64,000 bases of DNA from Pusillimonas sp. MFBS29 (GCF_020687695.1 NZ_JAJEWL010000001.1:1-64000), one strand, 5' to 3'; counted from the first letter of the stretch, positions 6,409 through 14,851 are shown. The notes: a model not told the origin generated them from the sequence alone. Program-made: numbers and translations.

Positions 6409-8715
6409 TTAGCTCACGTGATATAGCTGGTGTTGTAGTTGTTTGAATGCAGCGAGCAATTGCGCGGGTTTGCCGCCAAAGGCCATGGAGGCATCTTTTG
6501 TAGTGCCGAGGCCGGATAGCTCAATCAGGGCTGGCAAGCGCTCACGTGCTAGCTCCGTAACACCAGTTCGCTCATAGCGGTTCAATACAAAGTGCAGGAA
6601 TTCTTTGGCCTTCTCCTGTTTGTAGTGACCAAAAAAGGCGTTATTCGACCGTACTGCCTCCGCTCTGGATTTGCGGGTGGCCATCGGTTGTTCAAACGCC
6701 AAAAACGCCAGCAGATCGAATATGTCGCAGTCTTCAGCCTCGAACATGCGGTGCATGGTTGATAATTGCTCTTTATCAAAGCCCACTTGTATCAGGTCAG
6801 TCAGCAGTTGTTCGCGTAGATCTGGGTCTGACCAGATATCTCTGAGCTCATCGACACTTTTGAACAATCCGGGCAGTTGTTGAATTAACCGATCAACAAA
6901 TTCCTGAATAGTGAGTGGCTTGCCGCTCTCGTCGATATAGCGAGTTTCAATGTCGATGACCTTGAGCTCTCGGTGTTTGCCAAGTTTCACTTGCAGTCTT
7001 GGACGCGGCTCATCCGGTTCGGGCTTCGAGGCTTCTGGTGGTTCGGGTACATAGGGAGGCGGAGTTGGTTCTTTGATGCTGCCCGGCTCGGGGGCTACGG
7101 GCTCGCCATCCCATTCTTCGTCATAGAAGTTATTAGTTGCACCACGAAAGTCTACGATGGTGAAGTAGTCTTTACCTTCAAACACACGGGTGCCGCGACC
7201 AACAATCTGTTTGAATTCCACCATTGAGCCTATGGTTCTATCCAGTACTACGTTGCGCACGTTACGGGCATCGACGCCGGTAGTGAGCATTTGTGATGAG
7301 GTAATAATGGTGGGGATGTTTTTGTCGTTATCCTGAAATTTTTCCAGCAGTTCGCGGCCGACCTTGCCTTCGTCACTGGTCACTCGTACACAGTAATGTG
7401 CGTCTTTTACGGTTTTGTACTTGTTGATCATGTCGCGCATGGTCAGAGCATGGTTCTGGTTTTCACAGAAGACGATAGTTTTTTCTAGTGAGTTGATGTT
7501 TTGCAAAATAGATTTTGCGACCAGTTCTGTGCGTTCATCAACAATTATTTTGCGGTCGTAGTCTTCGACTTGATATAAATCCTGGCCAGATTCACCTTCG
7601 ATGATCACGTCATCCTTGGTGAGTACCAGTTCATCCAGATTAGTTCTAACGCGCTTAACTCGGTAAGGTGTTAAGAAACCGTCGTTGATACCATCTTTCA
7701 GCGAATAGACATAGGCGGGTTGGCCAAAGTACTCATAGGTGTCCACGTTGTCCGTGCGTTTTGGTGTGGCCGTTAAACCCAAATGCACGGCACTATTGAA
7801 GTGATCGAGAATAGCTCGCCAAGAGCCTGCTTCATTGGCAGCACCTCGGTGACATTCATCAATCAATACTAGGTCAAAAAAATCTTTGGGATAAGCCTTG
7901 TAGTAGCCATCAATGTTTTCTCGTTCCGCAATCGCCTGATAGATTGCGAAGAAGATATGCGCGTTGGTGGGCACCACGCCATTGCGCTTGCGAACCTCTT
8001 CCCCATTGATTTTGATTAGATCTTTTTCATAGGGGTTGAAGGTGTTAATAGCCTGGTCTGCCAGAATATTTCGATCAGCCAGAAACAGAACACGCGGTCT
8101 GCGTGAACCGGGGTTATCACGGTTCCAGCGAGTCTGAAATACTTTGTGAACAATTTGAAATGCGATGAAGGTTTTGCCGGTACCGGTGGCGAGCGTGAGT
8201 AAAATTCGGGATTTTTCTTGGCCGATTGCATCTGTAGCGGCATGGACTGCAAGCTCTTGGTAATAACGAGGCTGCATTGCCCCTTCCATGTGGAAGGGGA
8301 TGTTTCTTAGCTCTTGGCTTAAATCCGTCGTTTCGCTGGTATAGCGTTTCCTCAGCTCAGCAGGTGTTGGGTAAAACTCAATGTAGTCGCCTTTTCCTGT
8401 TTCCAGATCGAATTCGTAGGTTTGTTTACCATTACTGGAATAGACGAAGCGAACACGAAGCTTCTTCGCATAATCGATGGCTTGTTGCAGGCCTTTCGTT
8501 GGGTGCTCGGTTTCCTTCTTGGCTTCGACTACTGCCAGATAGCGATTGTCCTTATGAAGCAGGTAATCCACAAAGCAACGCCGGCCACGGACGCCACCAG
8601 CCATTTTTCGGCCATCGGTGAAGTAGTGCTCCCTGATGATATTGGTTGCCTGCCAATGTGCAGCATGTAACGCTGGATCAATGTAATTGGCACGAGTGTC
8701 TGCTTCAGAAGCCAT
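6409..8715 (-). CDS. hsdR: Type I restriction endonuclease subunit HsdR
   Basis: HsdR is the ATP-dependent translocase and nuclease of type I restriction. The 768-aa protein shows a PD-(D/E)xK nuclease core near the N-terminus (D50, and E64-A-K66 in VVEAKKE), a superfamily 2 helicase with Walker A GTGKT at 178-182, DECH box (LVLIDECHRGA), motif III LTATPKR and motif VI QIVGRGTRV. The C-terminal region is the helical assembly domain. The length is typical of the compact EcoEI-like class. ATG at 8715 follows the 44-aa ORF by 18 bp; the gene is second or third in an operon starting at fic. Confidence 0.95.
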   Translation of the reverse strand: MASEADTRANYIDPALHAAHWQATNIIREHYFTDGRKMAGGVRGRRCFVDYLLHKDNRYLAVVEAKKETEHPTKGLQQAIDYAKKLRVRFVYSSNGKQTYEFDLETGKGDYIEFYPTPAELRKRYTSETTDLSQELRNIPFHMEGAMQPRYYQELAVHAATDAIGQEKSRILLTLATGTGKTFIAFQIVHKVFQTRWNRDNPGSRRPRVLFLADRNILADQAINTFNPYEKDLIKINGEEVRKRNGVVPTNAHIFFAIYQAIAERENIDGYYKAYPKDFFDLVLIDECHRGAANEAGSWRAILDHFNSAVHLGLTATPKRTDNVDTYEYFGQPAYVYSLKDGINDGFLTPYRVKRVRTNLDELVLTKDDVIIEGESGQDLYQVEDYDRKIIVDERTELVAKSILQNINSLEKTIVFCENQNHALTMRDMINKYKTVKDAHYCVRVTSDEGKVGRELLEKFQDNDKNIPTIITSSQMLTTGVDARNVRNVVLDRTIGSMVEFKQIVGRGTRVFEGKDYFTIVDFRGATNNFYDEEWDGEPVAPEPGSIKEPTPPPYVPEPPEASKPEPDEPRPRLQVKLGKHRELKVIDIETRYIDESGKPLTIQEFVDRLIQQLPGLFKSVDELRDIWSDPDLREQLLTDLIQVGFDKEQLSTMHRMFEAEDCDIFDLLAFLAFEQPMATRKSRAEAVRSNNAFFGHYKQEKAKEFLHFVLNRYERTGVTELARERLPALIELSGLGTTKDASMAFGGKPAQLLAAFKQLQHQLYHVS

Positions 8716-8733
8716 ATTATGTCCTTAATCAGG

Positions 8734-8868
8734 CTAGCCATTCATCGCTACGAAAGAGCCGTACTTCGGGTCGAATTCGCTACGGTCTTGCAGCATCCAG
8801 CCGGCATCAGGCAGTAGTTGATCAATCTGTTTGCGTGCGAGTTCTTCTGGTTGTTTCATGTCGCCCAT
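8734..8868 (-). CDS. 44-aa ORF resembling an HsdR N-terminus
   Basis: The ATG directly follows the fic stop (TAAATG), so the two are coupled; the ORF ends 18 bp before hsdR. The peptide (MGDMKQPEELARKQIDQLLP, then AGWMLQDRSEFD) matches the pattern of the first helix of many HsdR proteins (ARxxIDxLLxxAGWxVQD). The hsdR that follows already has its own complete N-terminus of another subtype. So this is either the stub of a second hsdR or a retained small protein. It is too short for most gene callers. Confidence 0.5.
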   Translation of the reverse strand: MGDMKQPEELARKQIDQLLPDAGWMLQDRSEFDPKYGSFVAMNG

Positions 8869-10020
8869 TTACGTCTTTGCTTGCGCCTGTGGCATCTTGC
8901 GTTGGCCGGGATGGATAATTTCATAGTGCGTGCTCCGGCCGCCAGCGGCGGTTTTCTTCAGCACGTCATGCAGTAGCAATTCTGTAATGTCACGAAGTGC
9001 TGTGTCTTGGGAGCACTTCGCGAGTGTGGCCCACTTACTGGTCGTCAACTTTCCTTCAAACCCATCCAGCAGCCGGCTCAGCACCTTGATCTGACGCTCG
9101 TTCATTGGGATGGCTGCGGCCCATCCCCAGAACCTCGCCTTTGCCAGCACCTGATCCAGGGTGGTGTGTGCCTGTTCGACAGCCTTTAGCAACGTAGCTA
9201 AGAACCACCTCATCCAATTAGTCACATCCATGTCGCCTTTTTGAGTGCATTCCAGAATGTCGTAATAGGCTTTGGGCTCTCGCTGAACTTGTGCCGAAAG
9301 GCTATAGAATCGCTGGGGGCTGACATCTGCGCGAGTCAGTAGCAGATCGCCTATGGCCCGAGCAATCCGGCCATTGCCGTCATCAAACGGATGCAGTGTG
9401 ACGAACCACAAGTGGCCCAGGCCAGCACGCACTAGGGTAGGTTCTTTGGCGTTGGTGTCATTCAGCCAAGCCAGGAAGCGATTCATCTCTGTAGGCAGGT
9501 AGTTCGCTGGTGGCGCTTCAAAATGTACCTTCGCACGGCCAATGGAGCCTGAAATGACTTGCATCTGACCAGTGGAGTCGTCACGCCAGCTGCCAACGCG
9601 AATGCGGCTCATGCCTGAATAACCGGTTGGAAACAATGCGGCATGCCAGCCAAAAAGACGTTCAGTAGTAAGAGGGGCAGTCGCGTTGCTCGTTGCGTCC
9701 AGCACCATGTCTACGATGCCTTCTACTTGGCGATCTACGGGGGCTAGGACCCCAATGTCTACGCCTAGACGACGAGCGACTGAGGAGCGAACAGAGGCAA
9801 TGCTTAGCGTTTCGCCTTCGATGGCACTGGTTTGAACGACATCTTCGGTTAGCGCAGCCAAGCTGGCCTCGTCGCGCAGAGCCATGCCAACATCTGCCAG
9901 CCGGCCAAGTAAGAGCCCTTGGGCACGGCTAACGGCCGCCAAAGGCTCTGCCAGGGCGGCGAGATCGTATTGCCAGACAGGCCAGTGCGGCGATTGCCAG
10001 ATATATTCACCGGTTTTCAT
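8869..10020 (-). CDS. fic: Fic family protein, class II (self-inhibited) with DUF4172-type N-terminus
   Basis: Fic proteins transfer AMP (or related groups) from nucleotides to protein hydroxyls. The catalytic loop HPFDDGNGRIAR fits the active-site consensus HPFx(D/E)GNGRxxR. An N-terminal inhibitory helix motif, T-S-A-I-E-G, fits (S/T)xxxE(G/N), which places it in class II, where the inhibitor helix is in the same chain. The N-terminus (YIWQSPHWPVWQYD) is DUF4172-like and a winged-helix-like C-terminal part ends the protein. Start: ATG at 10020 begins the domain directly and lies just after a good promoter; an ATG at 10086 would add 22 unremarkable residues. First gene of the restriction operon. 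Confidence 0.88.
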   Translation of the reverse strand: MKTGEYIWQSPHWPVWQYDLAALAEPLAAVSRAQGLLLGRLADVGMALRDEASLAALTEDVVQTSAIEGETLSIASVRSSVARRLGVDIGVLAPVDRQVEGIVDMVLDATSNATAPLTTERLFGWHAALFPTGYSGMSRIRVGSWRDDSTGQMQVISGSIGRAKVHFEAPPANYLPTEMNRFLAWLNDTNAKEPTLVRAGLGHLWFVTLHPFDDGNGRIARAIGDLLLTRADVSPQRFYSLSAQVQREPKAYYDILECTQKGDMDVTNWMRWFLATLLKAVEQAHTTLDQVLAKARFWGWAAAIPMNERQIKVLSRLLDGFEGKLTTSKWATLAKCSQDTALRDITELLLHDVLKKTAAGGRSTHYEIIHPGQRKMPQAQAKT

Positions 10021-10026
10021 GCGGTG

Positions 10027-10055
10027 ATTGTGTGATGTATTTGTCCGGCTGTCAA
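10027..10055 (-). promoter_or_regulatory. Candidate promoter of the fic-hsdR operon
   Basis: On the minus strand TTGACA (10050-10055) is followed, after 17 bp, by CACAAT (10027-10032). The fic ATG at 10020 begins 6 bp after the -10 hexamer, so the transcript would be nearly or fully leaderless. This also argues for the shorter fic start. The -35 is perfect; the -10 matches 4 of 6 positions. Confidence 0.45.
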
Positions 10056-10108
10056 TTTTTGATACAAGATCTGGTAGGTCGACCATGAGTCAACTTTCTC
10101 ACCGACAA

Positions 10109-10125
10109 TTTTATACGTAGTAAAA
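10109..10125. promoter_or_regulatory. Palindromic site between fic and abiEi, candidate operator
   Basis: TTTTATACGTAGTAAAA is a near-perfect palindrome 31 bp before the abiEi start. AbiEi-type antitoxins bind inverted repeats in their own promoter, so this could be the autoregulatory operator. Only the symmetry is seen. Confidence 0.35.
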
Positions 10126-10155
10126 TGCATGAAACGTAAATGAAAAAACAGTCAT

Positions 10156-10764
10156 ATGTCCACCACGAATACTGCTGCTGAATCTGTGAAAGATGGGGCT
10201 TCTCACCTCGCAGGCCAACTCAAGCCGGGTCGTGTCTACCGACGCGAGGACTTGGCACGTCTTTCTACGGCCGTGGACAGGCATCTGCGCCAGCTAGTGG
10301 CCAGTGGTAGGTTGAAAAAACTCTCCCAAGGCCTCTATCATTCGCCTAAGCAATCTGCTTTTGGACTTTTGCCTCCTGCAGACGATCTGGTGGTTGAGAG
10401 CTTTCTGCGCGACAAAGATTTTCTCGTGTTTTCACCTTCAGCCTACAACACCGTAGGTTTGGGTACCACGCAGCTGTATAACCGTACCCTGGTCTACAAC
10501 CATAAACGTCACGGAATTTTCACGCTTGGAAACCGGCAGTTCGACTTTCGTATAAAGCCACGCTTTCCCAAGAAGCTAACTCCGGAGTTTCTATTCGTCG
10601 ATTTATTGAACAATCTGGACGAATTGGCTGAAGATCGCGATGCTGTATTACGTCACGCACGCATCAAATTGCCATCTTTCGACTCTGCCCGCCTTGAACG
10701 TGCGGTCGAAAGTTATGGCAACATGGCTACACGTAAGCGTTTTCAAGAGTGGCAGCATGGCTGA
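10156..10764 (+). CDS. abiEi: AbiEi-type antitoxin / transcriptional regulator (DUF6088-like)
   Basis: This is the antitoxin and autorepressor of a type IV toxin-antitoxin pair of the AbiE kind. The 202-aa protein has an N-terminal winged helix (RVYRREDLARLSTAVDRHLRQL, then GRLKKLSQGLYHSPK), the typical AbiEi antitoxin domain, and a C-terminal domain with the FSPSAYNTVGLGTTQLYN segment seen in this family. It overlaps the toxin gene by 8 bp, as expected for a coupled pair. It is divergent from fic and begins a rightward run of defence genes. Confidence 0.85.
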   Translation: MSTTNTAAESVKDGASHLAGQLKPGRVYRREDLARLSTAVDRHLRQLVASGRLKKLSQGLYHSPKQSAFGLLPPADDLVVESFLRDKDFLVFSPSAYNTVGLGTTQLYNRTLVYNHKRHGIFTLGNRQFDFRIKPRFPKKLTPEFLFVDLLNNLDELAEDRDAVLRHARIKLPSFDSARLERAVESYGNMATRKRFQEWQHG

Positions 10765-11701
10765 CTTCTTACATGATCGGCGAGATTTCGATCAGTTGTT
10801 AATGCTGGTCGCTGACGAGCGTCGCCTTGACCCTATGTTGGTTGAAAAAGATTATTGGATCATGCATTGTCTGTGGGGTTTACAAGCCCAAGGTTTCCAG
10901 TTTGAACTGAAGGGTGGAACCTCGTTGTCAAAAGGGTTTGGGGTCATCCACCGATTTTCAGAAGACATCGACATTCGGATTGAACCGCCGATGGGTACGG
11001 ATGTGAAAACTGGCCGTAACCAGGATAAGCCAGCGCATGTCGAATCGAGGCGTGCCTATTACGATGATCTGGCCAGACGCATTCGTATCCCCGGTATTGT
11101 TGATGTAGAGCGTGATACGGAGTTTGACGACAGCAAGATGCGCAGCGCCGGCATCCGCTTGATCTACACGCCGCGTGTGTCAGCTTTGGTTGGCATCAAG
11201 GACGGAATTTTATTGGAGTCTGGGTTTGATGATACGGCTCCAAATCGTCCGGTAACGATTTCATCATGGGCGTTAGACCTTGCCCTAGAACGAGGTGTCG
11301 ATGTATTCGACAATCGCGCAATGGATGTGCCTTGCTACGCACCGACCCACACTTTCGTCGAGAAGCTGCAGACCATCTCCACCAAGTATCGTCGGCTGGA
11401 TGAGTATCAGGCGTTTCCTACTAATTTTCTGCGACATTACTACGACGTGTATTGTTTGCTCGGCATGGCAGAGGTTCAAGACTATTTGCAGACCCCAGCT
11501 TATCAGGAACGTAAGGTGCAGCGCTTCCGCACTGGGGATGAGCAAGTAATCGCTCACAACCAAGCTTTTCTTTTGAGCGATACGGAACAACGTAAGCGCT
11601 TCGCTGAGCAATATCAGAAAACGGGAGCGCTGTACTACCAAGGGCAGCCAAATTTTGAAGTGCTGCTGGCCCGCATTAGCGAATATATTGATGTTATGTG
11701 A
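10757..11701 (+). CDS. abiEii: AbiEii/AbiGii-type nucleotidyltransferase toxin
   Basis: AbiEii toxins are DNA polymerase beta-like nucleotidyltransferases that stop growth, for example by modifying tRNA ends, during phage infection. The 314-aa protein contains FELKGGTSLSKGFGVIHRFSEDIDI, which has the GGT-S-x(n)-DID signature of the family's nucleotidyltransferase fold (GG-T/S-S and D-x-D metal ligands), and a later VEKLQTISTKY segment typical of AbiEii. ATG at 10757 overlaps abiEi; a longer frame starting at 10640 merely runs antisense-like through abiEi and is rejected. Confidence 0.87.
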   Translation: MADFLHDRRDFDQLLMLVADERRLDPMLVEKDYWIMHCLWGLQAQGFQFELKGGTSLSKGFGVIHRFSEDIDIRIEPPMGTDVKTGRNQDKPAHVESRRAYYDDLARRIRIPGIVDVERDTEFDDSKMRSAGIRLIYTPRVSALVGIKDGILLESGFDDTAPNRPVTISSWALDLALERGVDVFDNRAMDVPCYAPTHTFVEKLQTISTKYRRLDEYQAFPTNFLRHYYDVYCLLGMAEVQDYLQTPAYQERKVQRFRTGDEQVIAHNQAFLLSDTEQRKRFAEQYQKTGALYYQGQPNFEVLLARISEYIDVM

Positions 11702-11750
11702 GGTGCGTGGTTTCATGCGGTGGGCTAGTAGGAAAAGTAGAAACGAAATA

Positions 11751-11770
11751 TACTGTATAAACAATCAGTA
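11751..11770 (+). promoter_or_regulatory. LexA (SOS) box-like operator upstream of the DUF5131/TcmP operon
   Basis: TACTGTATAAACAATCAGTA contains CTG-N10-CAG with matching TA flanks, the pattern of gamma/betaproteobacterial LexA boxes (CTGTATATATATACAG-like). A TATACT -10-like hexamer overlaps it at 11749-11754. It ends 29 bp before the ATG at 11800, the right place for repression. If real, the operon is induced by DNA damage. Confidence 0.6.
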
Positions 11771-11799
11771 TTTGTTGCGATGTGCCAAGAGTAGAAGCA

Positions 11800-12663
11800 A
11801 TGGGAAAAGACACTAGCATCGAATGGACACACCACACATTTAACCCATGGTGGGGGTGTGTGCGTGTGTCCGACGCGTGCGATCATTGTTATGCAGAAAC
11901 CTGGGCCAAGCGCCTGGGGGTTGATGTCTGGGGGCCAAAGTCCGAGCGCCGATTTTTTGGTGATGCTCACTGGAAGGAGCCTTTGAAGTGGAATCGGGCC
12001 GCAAAAGAGAGCAAAACCAGGAGGCGCGTGTTTTGTGCTTCCATGGCTGATGTTTTTGAAAACCGTAAGGACTTGGTTCCGCATCGGCTACGTCTTTTCG
12101 AGCTCATCGCAGCGACGCCACATCTGGATTGGTTGCTGCTGACCAAACGCATTCATTTAGTGCGTAAGCAACTTCCTAAAGGCTATGAGTTGCCCTCTAA
12201 TGTGTGGCTTGGTGCGACCGTAGAAAATCAAGATGCTGCGAAAAAGCGGCTGAAATATCTTTTGGAGTTTGACTCTCCAGCTGTTCGATTCTTGTCTTGT
12301 GAGCCTTTGTTGGGCGCCCTGGATTTACGTCAATGGCTTCAAGTTGGTAAGGCTGGTACCCGAATTGATTGGGTGATTGCAGGTGGAGAGTCTGGACATG
12401 GTGCAAGACCCATGGATCCACATTGGGCGGAAGATTTACGTGATCAGTGTAATGCAGCCGGTGTAGCCTTTCATTTTAAGCAATGGGGGCATTGGGCTCC
12501 TGTAGAGCACACAGCGAATGTTGTTAAGGGTCGAAAACCAATCCATATTGTCAGACGAGATGGGGTGGAAATTGAGTTGGCCGCTGTGGGAAAAGGAAAG
12601 GCAGGCCGCTCTTTGGGAGGTCGTCACTGGGATCAGTTTCCAGACACGGGAAATAACGTGTAA
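11800..12663 (+). CDS. DUF5131 (phage Gp37/Gp68-like) three-Cys-motif protein, radical-SAM-like
   Basis: The 287-aa protein begins MGKDTSIEWTHHTFNPWWGC and has a Cys cluster C-x6-C-x2-C-Y (CVRVSDACDHCYAE) near residue 21, the 'three-Cys motif' of the PF07505 family, which resembles iron-sulfur-binding radical SAM enzymes. Further family segments are RVFCASMADVFE, LLLTKR and WVIAGGESGHGARPM, and FKQWGHWAP. The biochemical role is not established to my knowledge. ATG at 11800 is preferred over GTG at 11782. It heads an operon with two TcmP-like genes, the partners by which the family is named, and lies behind a LexA-like box. Confidence 0.85.
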   Translation: MGKDTSIEWTHHTFNPWWGCVRVSDACDHCYAETWAKRLGVDVWGPKSERRFFGDAHWKEPLKWNRAAKESKTRRRVFCASMADVFENRKDLVPHRLRLFELIAATPHLDWLLLTKRIHLVRKQLPKGYELPSNVWLGATVENQDAAKKRLKYLLEFDSPAVRFLSCEPLLGALDLRQWLQVGKAGTRIDWVIAGGESGHGARPMDPHWAEDLRDQCNAAGVAFHFKQWGHWAPVEHTANVVKGRKPIHIVRRDGVEIELAAVGKGKAGRSLGGRHWDQFPDTGNNV

Positions 12664-12699
12664 CATCGACTTACTTCCGCATCGCAGAAAGGCTTCCTC

Positions 12700-13983
12700 T
12701 TGGTACAGAGTCACTACGATTGGTCTGATGGCCCGGCAGAAATCGAACCCCATAGTGTTACCAAGCACGATGTGCTGGTTGGGTACTTGGTTCGGTACTT
12801 TGAGCAGCGGACGCTTAATGCCCGCGGCAGAGAGCAGCTTCGGATTACTTTAGTAGATGGATTTTGCGGCGGTGGGCTCTATATGCTCAGTGGTACGGGA
12901 CGGGAGGTTCTTGGTTCGCCACTTCGCATGTTGAAGGCCGTTGAGGAAGCTCGCATCCTAATTAACTCCAAGAGAACTAAACCTATTAATCTGGATGTTC
13001 AGTACGTATTTATAGATAAGGATGGTCGAGCCTTATCTCATCTGAAAATAGTGCTGCAGAATCATGGTTACGGTGGCGATATTGGTCGTTCTATCCATAT
13101 CATTCATGATGATTTTGTTTCGGCTTCGTCTAAAGTTTTTCAACAGATTAGAGCTCACACACCATGTGCGGGAACAGCGATTTTTTTCTTGGATCAGTAT
13201 GGCTACAGTGACGTCCCGGCACCAGTAATTCAGAAAATATTCTCGGAGCTCCGCGGAAGTGAAGTCGTCCTGACGTTTCACGTTTCGGCGTTTGCCAATT
13301 ACACCAACGACAAACTTACAGACCATATGTCTGACAAATTGGTGATTGATATTCGAGCTGCGTTGGGAGGAAAGTCGATCGAGCAGATTAAAGATGAAGA
13401 CTCAACGGATTGGCGGCGTTTTATTCAAGCGGCGCTATATCAGGCTTTAGTAAAAGATTGCGGAGCAGAGTACTTCACACCTTTTTTCATTCGAGGACAG
13501 GGGAGCGGGCAGGGCGAGTATTGGCTTGTACATCTTTCCCGGCATCCCCGAGCGCAGGATGTGATGAAGCAGGTGCACTGGAAGTACCAGAATCACTCCA
13601 TTCACTATGGCGGCCCAGGGCTTGATATGTTGTCCACTCACATGATGGGATTTCGTCAGGAGTTTACAGGTGGTTTTCTTTTTGATGATGTCGCGTTACG
13701 TTTATCGTCGGAAGCGCTGACAGAGCAACTTGCTGAGAAGATATTCGAACGTAGTCAACCCGTGCAGATTGGCCAGCTGTATGCTTCAACCTGTAATACT
13801 TCGCCGGGTACTTCTGGAATGTATAAGGAGGTGCTTGAAACACTGGTCAGTGACAAAGATATCGTTATTCGGTCCAAGGATGGCTCAAACCGGAAGCGCG
13901 CCAAGTATATGTGCGATACCGATTGGATTGAGCGAAATCGGCAGGGTTCTCTGTTCAGTTTTCAGGAGGGACGAAGGCAATGA
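12700..13983 (+). CDS. tcmP: Three-Cys-motif partner protein TcmP-like, 427 aa
   Basis: The protein has the TcmP pattern KHDVLVGYLVRYF ... LVDGFCGGGLY ... GSPLRML near the N-terminus, with a Rossmann-like glycine loop (DGFCGGG), an acidic strand end (YVFIDKDG) and a central FFLDQYGYSDVP segment, together resembling a SAM-dependent methyltransferase fold. The C-terminal third is a winged-helix-like extension. Start is the TTG at 12700 behind AGAAAGG; no better ATG exists before the conserved domain. It follows the DUF5131 gene by 36 bp and overlaps the next gene by ATGA. Function unknown; by context a partner of the DUF5131 enzyme. Confidence 0.75.
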   Translation: MVQSHYDWSDGPAEIEPHSVTKHDVLVGYLVRYFEQRTLNARGREQLRITLVDGFCGGGLYMLSGTGREVLGSPLRMLKAVEEARILINSKRTKPINLDVQYVFIDKDGRALSHLKIVLQNHGYGGDIGRSIHIIHDDFVSASSKVFQQIRAHTPCAGTAIFFLDQYGYSDVPAPVIQKIFSELRGSEVVLTFHVSAFANYTNDKLTDHMSDKLVIDIRAALGGKSIEQIKDEDSTDWRRFIQAALYQALVKDCGAEYFTPFFIRGQGSGQGEYWLVHLSRHPRAQDVMKQVHWKYQNHSIHYGGPGLDMLSTHMMGFRQEFTGGFLFDDVALRLSSEALTEQLAEKIFERSQPVQIGQLYASTCNTSPGTSGMYKEVLETLVSDKDIVIRSKDGSNRKRAKYMCDTDWIERNRQGSLFSFQEGRRQ

Positions 13984-14825
13984 GTTTTCGTCTTGCGCAG
14001 GATGTTGATCCGCAACCGCATTTGCCTGTGGAGTATGGGCGAACCGGTGAAGGTGTTGGCCGGTGGGTTCCAGAGATGAAACACACCTTCCTAGCTAAAT
14101 ATGTGGAAGGCACCCGTAGAGCGAGAGAAAAATTTCGACAGCGCGTATATGTTGATCTGTTCTGCGGCCCTGGGCGGATTCAAGTCAAAGGGGAGACGAT
14201 GACGCGCCCGGGCGGGGCTCAAATTGCATGGGCACATTCGTTGCTTGACGGCGCGGCATTTACCTCATGCCTGATTGGTGATCTTGATTCTTCGCGAGCC
14301 CATGCTTGTGCTGAGCGGTTAAAGGGCATGGGTGCTCCGGTTGTTGCTTTTCCTGGTGCTGCCGAATCTACGGTGGACCAAATCCTTGAAGCCATACCGA
14401 GGAGTTCGCTTTGCTTGGCGTATCTTGATCCCTACAATTTGCAGTATCTTTCGTTCAATGTGATCAAGAAACTAGCAGGGCTGAAATATGTTGATTTTGC
14501 GGTCCACTTCAGCACTATGGATCTCCGGCGTAATGTGCTGATGGAGTACAACCCTGATCGCGCACGCTTTGATGCAGCAGCTCCTGGTTGGCGACAGCAT
14601 GTGGATCCTGTTGCATTTTTGCGCGGTGATGCCGATGAAGCGTTCTTTAACTATTGGTGTGATTTGGTGCAGGGGCTAGGATTTACAATAAGTCGGAGGA
14701 TGCCTCTAGTGCGGGATGACGGAAATCGGCCGCTTTATCACTTGGTTTTTTTTAGTCGCCATGAACTGCCGAACAGAATTTGGGGCGATGTTGCTCAGGG
14801 TCAAAATCGTGAGTTCAATTTCTAA
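13980..14825 (+). CDS. Second TcmP-like protein, 281 aa, diverged
   Basis: It starts with an ATGA overlap with the previous gene. It shares the layout of TcmP: KHTFLAKYVEGT, then RVYVDLFCGPGRIQV, a GDLDSSRA acidic strand end and LAYLDPYNLQYLSF. The DPYN segment resembles the motif IV of amino-methyltransferases (D/N-P-P-Y/F), which the longer paralogue keeps only as DQYG. It lacks the C-terminal extension of the first TcmP. The two may form a heterodimer or act on different substrates. Function is unknown; a methyltransferase-like role is an inference from the motifs. Confidence 0.7.
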   Translation: MSFRLAQDVDPQPHLPVEYGRTGEGVGRWVPEMKHTFLAKYVEGTRRAREKFRQRVYVDLFCGPGRIQVKGETMTRPGGAQIAWAHSLLDGAAFTSCLIGDLDSSRAHACAERLKGMGAPVVAFPGAAESTVDQILEAIPRSSLCLAYLDPYNLQYLSFNVIKKLAGLKYVDFAVHFSTMDLRRNVLMEYNPDRARFDAAAPGWRQHVDPVAFLRGDADEAFFNYWCDLVQGLGFTISRRMPLVRDDGNRPLYHLVFFSRHELPNRIWGDVAQGQNREFNF

Positions 14826-14851
14826 CCTATCTTTTTTCTGAGCTCTCCTTC

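Noticed and set aside
10640-11701. Long form of the AbiEii toxin starting at 10640
   Set aside because: The first 39 codons overlap abiEi in another frame; the ATG at 10757 gives the normal AbiEii start and operon overlap.
11285-11764. 159-aa minus-strand ORF opposite abiEii
   Set aside because: Antisense shadow of a well-supported gene with no domain features.
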